IMG/VR virus record: IMGVR_UViG_3300008012_000052
Coordinates: 1 to 41,748 of that record
Strand: one strand, 5' to 3'
From: a virus
DNA: 41,748 nt
Shown here: positions 1-7,801 of the stretch, in pieces
How the letters are laid out: each line of letters starts with the position of its first letter
How positions within the stretch are numbered: the first letter of the stretch is position 1
Notes under the pieces: model-generated
Told to the model about the DNA's origin: nothing
Databases searched by the model: none
What the model saw: only the letters and a program-made list of their open reading frames with translations
Program-made: the position numbers and the translations under genes

Positions 1-3000
1 CAACGAAGATAGTACAGGCGATCCATGGGAAGTAAGCGCAGGAAACTTATTTGTGAATGGCGTAGACAGCGGTGTAAATATAAGTTCAAAAGGCGTTAGT
101 AGTGAAATTATTGACAATTTCTTCTTACGTAGTAGTAATTCAAGTCAGTATCTAGTATTAGATGTAGACGACACATATAACTTTACTACAGGAGTTACTA
201 TCAGTAACTTGGCAAGAACTAGTAATGTTGTTACCGTAACAACTAGCACTGCTCATGGATTTAAAATTGGAAACGTGGCTAGAGTTTATACTAGCGACGA
301 CGAAACATTCATACAAAACGGAGAAGTTTTAACCGTTCCTACTAGTACTTCATTTACAATTGCAAATACAGGTATAGATGTTAGTAGTTTTGCAGTTACA
401 GATGGAAAGGTTTACACAATTGTTACATCTGCTGATGGAAATGCTCAAGGTGCTGTTACAGAATCTAGATTTGGCGTATTAACTAATATTGATAATACAA
501 GCATCACAGCTGGTAGTGGTTATCTACCATCTGGAGGTACTCTAGTGTACAAAGATGTTCCTTTGACTGCAAACACAGGCGTAGGAACTGGTGCTACAGC
601 TGATATTACGGTTACAGCAGGAGCTGTTACAGATGTTGATATTGCAACTGGTGGTAGTGGATATGCAGTAGGAGATTTATTAAGTGCAAATAATTCTAAT
701 TTAGGAGGCGCAGGCTCTAGCTTCGAATGTGAAGTTGTAAGTGTAGAAAAACGTGCATATGTTGATATTTTAGGAGGTGAATTATTTGTTGCTAGTGCAT
801 CAAGTATTGACTTTGTTGAAGATAATGATAGTGTTGACACAAAGAAAACTATTAACCTAGATGATACAAGAGGATTTAATTTCTTAGCAGGTACTACAGG
901 CGGCGGCGGTGCTGTTGACTATATTGATTACAGAATTAATATTCCAAATCATGGATTTACAAGCGGTGATCCTTTAAAATATGATACATTAGGCAATGTT
1001 GCAATTGGTGGGTTGTTGAATGGAAATGTATATTATGCAAAAAGTATCGACGCAAATAATATAGAATTATACGAAGGATTTTCTCTTTTAAACAAAGTTG
1101 AATTTACTAGTACACCTGCAAACAACAACCATAATTTGACTAGATATGTAGTTAATGTTGTTGATAATAGTATTTTAGTTGAAGGACATGGATTAACAAC
1201 AGGCGATGCTATCAGAATTGAAAGTTTAGACGACGGTTCTAGTGCAAATGTTCTTCCTGATATCACAGGAGACGCAATTACTAGTGGTAGTAGATTCTTT
1301 GTAGGATCTGTAACAACTAATTCATTTACTTTGCACGAACTTAGAAGTGATGCATTGAGCAGTATTAATGACCTAGTAACAAACGCTAAAGATATCGACG
1401 ATGTAGGTGTAGGTAGTGCAGATATTATTGCAAACAACGTTAGTGTACAGGCAGTTGTAAACACATCGAGTAAAACAAAAGATAACTGGAGTACACTTGC
1501 TGTCACAAACATTGATGCAGAAAATATTATTTCAGGTACTATTTCTCCATCACGCTTAGGTGCAAGTGGTACACCAAACAGCGATACAGCATTATTTGGT
1601 GATAGTGGATACAAGGTTGTTGTGCAAACACTGAAAAAAGCAACAACAACAGACAATCCAATTACACTTACAGGCTCAAGTATAGGTGCAGAATTCTATG
1701 GTGATCCTGTAAACATTGGTATTGCAAACGTTGATTTTGATGCACTTGCAACATTCTCAAAACTAGGTACAGCAAGATTCTTACAAACACAATTTGATGT
1801 TGCAAGTGATGGTAGCGGACAAGTGTTTATCAAAGACGGTGTAGTAGATGCTGGTACACTTGACGGACTTGATAGTAGTTATTTCTTAAACCCTGCTAAC
1901 TTAACTAGCCTTGTACCAGTTACAAGAGGTGGTACTGCTATCGGTACATATGCTATAGGTGATATACTTTATGCACAATCTTCAGGTTCATTAAATACTC
2001 TAAATATAGGTAGAGCAAATAACTTCTTAAAGTCAAATGGTACTACACCAGAATGGGGTACAGCACTTGACTTGTCAGAAGGTTTGGACGTTGGATCTGC
2101 AAAACTAAGCTCAACTAGTACAGGTACAGGTAGCTTATATAATGAAAATGTAACAAGTTTAGATATTGGCGGCGCAGCAACAAATATTAAAATTGGTAGT
2201 GTTGATGTAACTAGAAACTTGTTACCATTTATTGATGGGTACGAAGCTACTATTTCTCAAAGTGTTGTTGTTAATTTAGGAAGTTTAACTGCTAACACAA
2301 ATGATCCAGTAGCCAACGGTGAAACTGAAGTTCCAATGGCAGACACAAGCTCAATACTTGTTGGTATGCTTGTTACTGGCAGTGGTAGTATTCCTGCAAA
2401 TACAACGGTTAGTGGTGTTACAGATGATTACATTTACTTGAGTGCAAATACAACAGGAACTATCTTTAGTGGTACTACACTAACCTTTACTTATACACCG
2501 TTTACAATTGGTGTACGTGATGGTGATACTATCAACTTAAACGGCACAACGGTAACTAATTTAGACGGTAGCTGGCCTGTAATTGGTGCAACAAGTATTG
2601 CTACATCATTTACAATTAGAACAACATCTAATGTGACAGCTGATCCTAATGATGTTGTACAAGGTACAGCTACTATTGATGCTAACATGGTTATTAAAAC
2701 ACCAAAAGTTATTATTGGTGCTGCTGAAGCAAGTACAAGTCCAACAAATGCATCACTAGAAGGTAGTGATGGTATTGGTACTGATGTTGCTGGCGGATCT
2801 ATGACAATTGAAGCAGGTATCGGTACAGGTAATTCAACAGGCGCAGATATTATCTTTAAAACAGGTGAAGTTTCTACTACAAGCAATAATCCTCAAACAT
2901 CAACAGAACGTTTGAGAATTGATACTAGTGGTAAAGCAACCTTCACTGGTGAAGTAGAAGTTAACAACACTATTAGTACAACTGAAACCACGGTTGCTCT

Positions 3001-6000
3001 TTTAGACGATACTGCAACTACAATTAATATGGGCGGCGCTGCAACTACCGTCGAAATTGGTGCAGCTACAGGTACAACTACAATCCATAACAATGTTGAT
3101 ATTGATTTAGATTTAAATGTAGATGGTAGTGATATAACAACTAATCAAACAGGTACATTTAATCTGATTAATACAAACGCTACAACACTTAACATAGGTG
3201 GTGCAGCTACAACAATTAACATGGGTACAGGTGGTGATGGCGGTGGTACTACTACTATTGGACATGATTTAGTTGTTACAGGCGATCTTACCGTAAACGG
3301 CAATACAACAACAATCAATAGTACAACATTGACCGTTGATGACTTGAATATCGTTATAGCAAGTGGTGCTGCAAGTGCAGCAGCAGCTAATGGTGCTGGA
3401 TTAACAATTGATGGTGCAAATGTAACATTTACATATGACAGCGGTCAAGATAGAATGGATCTTAATGAAGATCTAAACTTAGAATCTGGTAACGCATTCT
3501 TTATAAATGATCAAAGTGTGTTAAATGCCACAACACTTGGTGCAGCAGTAGTAAACTCTAGTTTACAAACTCTAGGTACAATTAGTACAGGTATATGGCA
3601 AGGTACAATTATTTCTCCAACCTACGGTGGTACAGGAATAAACAATGGTACTAAAACTATTACTTTAGGCGGAAATTTAACAACAAGTGGTGCATTTAAT
3701 AGTACATTTACTATGACAGGTGCAACAAGTGTTACATTCCCAACAAGCGGTACACTTGCAATTACAGGTAATCCGTTAAGTCAGTTTGCGTCTACAACAA
3801 GTGCTCAATTACGTGGAGTGTTAAGTGACGAAACAGGTACAGGTGTTGCAGTGTTTGGTACAAGTCCAACATTTACAACAGGTATTAATGCTGCAAGCAC
3901 AACTATGGCATTGTTTGATACAACAGCAACTACATTAAACTTAGCTAGAGCTGCAACATCAATTACAATAGGTGCTACAACAGGTACTACAAACATTAGA
4001 CATAACTTAAATGTTACAGGCGATCTAGACATAGATGGTGGTGACTTAACATTTAGTGATGCAAGTATTAATATTGCAAACACTACACCAACTACAATTA
4101 CCATGGGTAATGCAGCAACAACATTTACATTAGGTGCTACAACAGGTACTTTAACCGTTAGAAATGCTACTACAACACTTAATGGTAATTTGAACGTTAA
4201 CGGAAACACAATTGATACTGACGAAACAGGTACATTTAATCTTGTAAAAGATAACGTAACAACGTTAGCATTTGCACAAGCAGCAACTGAAATAGTTGTT
4301 GGCGAAACCAAAGCAGCAGCAGATCTTGCTGGTGCGCTAGGTGAAATGGTTGTTAGACTAGATTTACGAACCAATAACGACATGTACATTGATGGTGATC
4401 TATTTGTTAGCCAAATTAACAACACACCAATTGGTAACGTAACTCCGAGTACAGGTGCATTTACTACACTTGCTGCAAATAACTTTGTAACATTCACTGA
4501 TGCAACAAATGCAACAGGTGCAACATTTGCAACAGGAACAGCAGCAGTAAAAATTACAGGCGGGTTGTACGTTGCAAAAGATATACGTGCAGATAATTTT
4601 ATTGGTGATATGGATGCTAGTTACTTAACAAGTGGTATAATTCCAGATGCACGTATTCAATCAAGTGGTGTTACACAGCACCAATTGGATATCACAGGTA
4701 CTGGTGCGCTAAACGCAGGTAGTATTACAAGTGGCTTTGGCAACATCAACATTGGTACAAGTATCTTCTCAGGTAATGGTAGTGGATTAACAACGCTAAA
4801 TGCAAGCAACTTATCAAGTGGTACCGTTGCAGATGCACGTATTCAATCAAGCAGTATTACACAACACCAAGGAGATATCACAGGTACTGGCGCACTAAAC
4901 AGCGGTAGTATTACAAATGGATTTGGTAGCATTGATATTGGTACTGACATATTTACTGGTAATGGTAGCGGACTTACAACTCTAAATGCAAGTAACTTGT
5001 CAAGCGGTACCGTAAGCGGTAGTAGACTTGGTGGAAATCAGTCAATGGCAGGTGTAAAAACATTTAGCGACACAACTGCTTCTACAAGTACTACAACAGG
5101 TGCAGTAAAAATTGCAGGCGGTTTAGGTGTTGCAGGCGACTTATATGCAGGTACACTTAACGGTAATGGTGCCGGATTAACCAGTCTAAATGCTTCTAAT
5201 TTAGGTAGTGGAACCGTGCCTAACGCACGTATCAGTGGTACATACAGCAACATAACTGGTACAGGTGCTCTTAATGCAGGTGAGATTACAAGCGGCTTTG
5301 GTAACATCAATATTGGTACAAGTACATTTACTGGTAACGGTAGTGGATTGACCAGCGTTAATGCTGCTACACTTGATGGCATTGATAGTTTAAGTTTCCT
5401 ACGTAGTGACCAAGCAGACACAATGACCGGACTACTTACACTTAATCATGCTGGTAATGAAATGTTACGTATGCAAGATACTGCTGCTGATGGATCGCCA
5501 TATATTACATGGTATCAAGCAGGAACACGTAGAGGTTACATCCAATATGTTGACGGCGGTGATAGAATGTATATTGCTAACGAAGGTGGAAGTACTGCTA
5601 TCGATCTTGACGGAGGTGTTAACGGACTTATCTTTAGAAATGGCGCAAATGCCTACACCGTTTGGCACAGCGGTAACGATGGTGCAGGTAGCGGACTAAG
5701 TGCTGATAACCTAGATGGTATTAGTTCAGGTAGTTTCTTACGCAGTGATGCTGATGATAGTTTCTCAGGAACACTTAGTGGTGCCGGTGCTATCAATATT
5801 ACAGGTAACGTAACTGCTAATGCATTTAGTGGTGACGGTAGTGGACTTACTGGTATTAGTGCAGACGATGCTAATACACTAGACGGTATTGATAGCAGTC
5901 AGTTCTTACGTAGCGATCAAAATGACACAATGGATGCAGGAGTCAACACTACACTAACTATTTTGTCAGACGACACCGGTGCGTCAACTATTCAGTTGTA

Positions 6001-6568
6001 CGGAAACAGCCAAGGTACTGGTAGAGTTTATGTAGGACAAAGTAGTGCATACGGTGGTGGTATTGAATACAACGGTGATAACTCTCCAGCAACAACTGGC
6101 GCTGGTAGTGATTACATCACACTATGGCGTAGAGATAACGGCACAGATAGTTGGACAGGTAGAAACCAGTATAACAGCAACAACTGGGAGTTTAGAGGCG
6201 AAGTTACAGCGTATGCGTCAGATGCTAGACTCAAAGATGTTACAGGCAATATTGATAATGCTATAGAAAAAGTCAAAGCACTAAACGGTGTAATTTATAC
6301 TTGGAATGATACTGCATATGAAAAAGGTTTAAAAACTTACGCAGATGATAAAGCACCAGAAGCTGGTTTGCTTGCCCAAGAAGTTCAAAAAGTATTACCA
6401 GAAGTAGTTGTACCTGCTCCGTTTGATAAAGAATACCTAACTATCAAATATGAGCGTGTTGTACCACTACTTGTTGAAGCAATCAAAGAGCAACAAGCAC
6501 AGATTGATGCTCAAGCAACGGAGATTGCAGAACTACGTGAAATGGTACAAAAACTACTGGATAAATAA
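1..6568 (+). CDS. Giant tail-fibre-type structural protein with C-terminal S74 chaperone (5' partial)
   Basis: The frame is open from base 2, so the gene begins upstream of the window; more than 2,180 residues are visible. Most of the protein is low-complexity Thr/Gly/Asn beta-rich repeat (units such as TTLNIGGAATTINMG and GNGSGLTTLNASNLSSGTV), as in trimeric beta-helical phage fibres. LDGIDSSQFLRSDQ-type units recur near the C-terminus. The last ~116 residues are an intramolecular chaperone (peptidase S74, endosialidase type): YASDARLKDV carries the expected cleavage Ser (codon 6218-6220), followed by GLLAQEVQKVLPE and a final coiled coil. In this family the domain trimerises the fibre and then cuts itself off. 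The protein is probably a tail or baseplate fibre that contacts the host. The exact T4 counterpart cannot be named. Confidence 0.88.
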   Translation, partial: NEDSTGDPWEVSAGNLFVNGVDSGVNISSKGVSSEIIDNFFLRSSNSSQYLVLDVDDTYNFTTGVTISNLARTSNVVTVTTSTAHGFKIGNVARVYTSDDETFIQNGEVLTVPTSTSFTIANTGIDVSSFAVTDGKVYTIVTSADGNAQGAVTESRFGVLTNIDNTSITAGSGYLPSGGTLVYKDVPLTANTGVGTGATADITVTAGAVTDVDIATGGSGYAVGDLLSANNSNLGGAGSSFECEVVSVEKRAYVDILGGELFVASASSIDFVEDNDSVDTKKTINLDDTRGFNFLAGTTGGGGAVDYIDYRINIPNHGFTSGDPLKYDTLGNVAIGGLLNGNVYYAKSIDANNIELYEGFSLLNKVEFTSTPANNNHNLTRYVVNVVDNSILVEGHGLTTGDAIRIESLDDGSSANVLPDITGDAITSGSRFFVGSVTTNSFTLHELRSDALSSINDLVTNAKDIDDVGVGSADIIANNVSVQAVVNTSSKTKDNWSTLAVTNIDAENIISGTISPSRLGASGTPNSDTALFGDSGYKVVVQTLKKATTTDNPITLTGSSIGAEFYGDPVNIGIANVDFDALATFSKLGTARFLQTQFDVASDGSGQVFIKDGVVDAGTLDGLDSSYFLNPANLTSLVPVTRGGTAIGTYAIGDILYAQSSGSLNTLNIGRANNFLKSNGTTPEWGTALDLSEGLDVGSAKLSSTSTGTGSLYNENVTSLDIGGAATNIKIGSVDVTRNLLPFIDGYEATISQSVVVNLGSLTANTNDPVANGETEVPMADTSSILVGMLVTGSGSIPANTTVSGVTDDYIYLSANTTGTIFSGTTLTFTYTPFTIGVRDGDTINLNGTTVTNLDGSWPVIGATSIATSFTIRTTSNVTADPNDVVQGTATIDANMVIKTPKVIIGAAEASTSPTNASLEGSDGIGTDVAGGSMTIEAGIGTGNSTGADIIFKTGEVSTTSNNPQTSTERLRIDTSGKATFTGEVEVNNTISTTETTVALLDDTATTINMGGAATTVEIGAATGTTTIHNNVDIDLDLNVDGSDITTNQTGTFNLINTNATTLNIGGAATTINMGTGGDGGGTTTIGHDLVVTGDLTVNGNTTTINSTTLTVDDLNIVIASGAASAAAANGAGLTIDGANVTFTYDSGQDRMDLNEDLNLESGNAFFINDQSVLNATTLGAAVVNSSLQTLGTISTGIWQGTIISPTYGGTGINNGTKTITLGGNLTTSGAFNSTFTMTGATSVTFPTSGTLAITGNPLSQFASTTSAQLRGVLSDETGTGVAVFGTSPTFTTGINAASTTMALFDTTATTLNLARAATSITIGATTGTTNIRHNLNVTGDLDIDGGDLTFSDASINIANTTPTTITMGNAATTFTLGATTGTLTVRNATTTLNGNLNVNGNTIDTDETGTFNLVKDNVTTLAFAQAATEIVVGETKAAADLAGALGEMVVRLDLRTNNDMYIDGDLFVSQINNTPIGNVTPSTGAFTTLAANNFVTFTDATNATGATFATGTAAVKITGGLYVAKDIRADNFIGDMDASYLTSGIIPDARIQSSGVTQHQLDITGTGALNAGSITSGFGNINIGTSIFSGNGSGLTTLNASNLSSGTVADARIQSSSITQHQGDITGTGALNSGSITNGFGSIDIGTDIFTGNGSGLTTLNASNLSSGTVSGSRLGGNQSMAGVKTFSDTTASTSTTTGAVKIAGGLGVAGDLYAGTLNGNGAGLTSLNASNLGSGTVPNARISGTYSNITGTGALNAGEITSGFGNINIGTSTFTGNGSGLTSVNAATLDGIDSLSFLRSDQADTMTGLLTLNHAGNEMLRMQDTAADGSPYITWYQAGTRRGYIQYVDGGDRMYIANEGGSTAIDLDGGVNGLIFRNGANAYTVWHSGNDGAGSGLSADNLDGISSGSFLRSDADDSFSGTLSGAGAINITGNVTANAFSGDGSGLTGISADDANTLDGIDSSQFLRSDQNDTMDAGVNTTLTILSDDTGASTIQLYGNSQGTGRVYVGQSSAYGGGIEYNGDNSPATTGAGSDYITLWRRDNGTDSWTGRNQYNSNNWEFRGEVTAYASDARLKDVTGNIDNAIEKVKALNGVIYTWNDTAYEKGLKTYADDKAPEAGLLAQEVQKVLPEVVVPAPFDKEYLTIKYERVVPLLVEAIKEQQAQIDAQATEIAELREMVQKLLDK
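4646..5017 (+). repeat. 186-bp in-frame tandem repeat in the fibre gene
   Basis: Two adjacent units begin with the same bases (gatgcacgtattcaatca at 4646 and 4832), giving a 62-codon period. They encode DARIQSS..TQHQ.DITGTGALN.GSIT.GFG.I.IGT.IF.GNGSGLTTLNASNLSSGTV. A third, diverged copy starts near 5222 after an inserted segment. The unit is protein-coding and consistent with a repeated fibre shaft module. Confidence 0.85.
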
Positions 6569-6573
6569 AATTA

Positions 6574-6598
6574 AGATAGCCGGATTTTTCGGCTATCT
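6574..6598 (+). terminator. Hairpin terminator after the fibre gene
   Basis: AGATAGCCG and CGGCTATCT form a perfect 9-bp stem around a 7-nt T-rich loop, 5 nt past the fibre stop codon. The downstream T-run is short (ATTTG), so termination may be partial. Confidence 0.7.
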
Positions 6599-6600
6599 AT

Positions 6601-6629
6601 TTGACACAATGTAAATAGTATGTTATTAT
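6601..6629 (+). promoter_or_regulatory. Sigma70-like promoter of the 6649-10431 operon
   Basis: TTGACA at 6601-6606 and TATTAT at 6624-6629 are separated by exactly 17 nt. The start codon of the 59-aa gene lies 19 nt past the -10 box. The promoter sits 2 nt after the terminator stem and drives a four-gene operon with short gaps or overlaps. This suggests expression by host RNA polymerase, distinct from the late class used by the virion genes. Confidence 0.75.
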
Positions 6630-6648
6630 AGAGTAAATAGGAAATAAT

Positions 6649-6828
6649 ATGGCACTACCAGCAACTGGATCTACGATTAGTATGACAAACATCAACAATT
6701 ATTTTGTTGCTGGTGGTTTTACATCTTCTTTTGTTTTAAGTGTATTAGGTACATACATCGGAATTTCTGCTGGTACTACAATAAGTATGAGTAGTTCGTT
6801 TGGTGGTTATTATTTCCCAGCAACTTAG
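6649..6828 (+). CDS. 59-aa fibre-tip-like small protein
   Basis: This short gene starts at an ATG behind AGGAAA and stops at TAG, whose bases run into the next gene's ribosome binding site (TAGGAGT). The product begins MALPATGSTISMTNINNYF and ends with TTISMSSSFGGYYFPAT. The duplicated ISM(S/T) motif followed by aromatic and Gly residues resembles short segments found at the ends of many marine phage fibre or adhesin proteins (from family knowledge, not searched). There is no signal peptide and no recognised enzyme motif. Its position directly after the fibre gene suggests a small virion appendage component, but the sigma70-like promoter sets it apart from the late virion genes. Function is not known. 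Confidence 0.7.
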   Translation: MALPATGSTISMTNINNYFVAGGFTSSFVLSVLGTYIGISAGTTISMSSSFGGYYFPAT

Positions 6829-6836
6829 GAGTTACA

Positions 6837-7217
6837 ATGAAATCTTTATACGAAGTGTTAAACATTGATTTAGCACAAGAATATACTAAAACTAGAAAAC
6901 TAGCAAAATTACAAACACTAGAAATCAGCGATGCTCAACTAGAAATTGAAGTTAAAAAAGCAATTGATAGCATGGATATTCCAGACGACGACGATCGTTA
7001 TCATTGGATTCAAAAACTAGGTCACGCAGCAGGTGCAGATTTGCTTACTATTGGTAAAGTACAACCTGAAAATATGCTTGCAATGGCAGCATTAAATGCT
7101 GATGATTTTCAAGAAGCAGTAAAAGTAGCTACAGGTACTGCACGTAATTGGAACAAACAAACTATTGAAGCTGAAAAGCAACTAGCAGAAGAATCTATGC
7201 CAACAACTATCTTGTAA
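6837..7217 (+). CDS. Conserved-looking hypothetical protein, 126 aa
   Basis: ATG follows TAGGAG at good spacing. The product is soluble, highly charged and predicted largely helical, with an acidic DIPDDDDR patch near the middle and no membrane segment. I recognise no domain. It lies 8 nt after the 59-aa gene, and its stop codon (TAATGA) overlaps the start of the glycosyltransferase gene, so it is translationally coupled to that enzyme. It may be an accessory of the glycosyltransferase pair or of the fibre; nothing in the sequence decides between them. Confidence 0.72.
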   Translation: MKSLYEVLNIDLAQEYTKTRKLAKLQTLEISDAQLEIEVKKAIDSMDIPDDDDRYHWIQKLGHAAGADLLTIGKVQPENMLAMAALNADDFQEAVKVATGTARNWNKQTIEAEKQLAEESMPTTIL

Positions 7218-7801
7218 TGAAACTAGCAATTTGTGTTCCAACAAGAGACACGGTACATACATTATTTGCAGTAAGTTTGTGTAATCTTACAAACACACTT
7301 ACAAAAAACAATATAGATTTTAATGTCCATATTGTTGCAGGAAGTGTAATATGCAATAGTCGAACTAGATTAGCCAAAGAAGCATTAGAAACAGGTGCAA
7401 CACATTTGCTTTGGTTAGATAGTGATATGGCTTTTGCATCAAATGTTGTAGAACAACTACTAAACCACAACAAAGACATAGTGGCTGCAAATTACAGCAC
7501 ACGGTATGCTCCTTATCAAAGTGTTGCTTTTGTAGACCCTGACGATATGGATTGTAGATTAAATGCAACCAATGGTTTACATAAAGTTTGGGCTGTAGGC
7601 ATGGGTTGTATGCTTGTAAAATCACAAGTTTACAAAGATTTACCAAAGCCTTGGTTTGATCACGAATATAATAAAAAATTAGACAACTTCAGCGGCGAGG
7701 ATATATATTTTTGTAATCAGGCGATGCATCACGGTTATGAAGTATATGTTGATGCAGATGTAAAATTATCGCATATAGGAATAAAGGCAAACACATTATG
7801 A
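7217..7801 (+). CDS. GT-A fold glycosyltransferase (family 2-like)
   Basis: The 194-residue product opens with a beta strand and substrate loop (MKLAICVPTRD), followed by SVICNSRTRLAKEAL and the metal-binding DxD motif in HLLWLDSDM (residues 68-70). Further on come AANYSTRYAPY, a GMGCMLV strand and the acceptor-side GEDIYFCNQA (GED is the usual catalytic-base region), ending in DADVKLSHIG. These are hallmarks of nucleotide-sugar-dependent GT-A enzymes; the sugar and acceptor are unknown. The length is close to a bare catalytic domain. It overlaps the next gene by ATGA and is probably co-expressed with it. It is likely cytoplasmic, acting on a phage virion protein or a host glycan. Confidence 0.85.
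   Translation: MKLAICVPTRDTVHTLFAVSLCNLTNTLTKNNIDFNVHIVAGSVICNSRTRLAKEALETGATHLLWLDSDMAFASNVVEQLLNHNKDIVAANYSTRYAPYQSVAFVDPDDMDCRLNATNGLHKVWAVGMGCMLVKSQVYKDLPKPWFDHEYNKKLDNFSGEDIYFCNQAMHHGYEVYVDADVKLSHIGIKANTL

Noticed and set aside
4646-5390. Repeats in the fibre gene as a CRISPR-like array
   Set aside because: The units are 186 bp, in frame, protein-coding and lack unique spacers.
520-5421. Several long minus-strand open frames (for example 1033-1656, 3805-4497, 5038-5421) opposite the fibre gene
   Set aside because: They mirror the Thr/Gly repeats of the fibre, have low-complexity Val/Ser/Pro products and no ribosome binding sites.
6560-6567. GATAAATA at the fibre stop codon as a promoter for the 59-aa gene
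   Set aside because: A terminator hairpin at 6574-6598 lies between it and the gene, and a better sigma70-like promoter follows. It is kept only as an example of the Asp-Lys-stop overlap.
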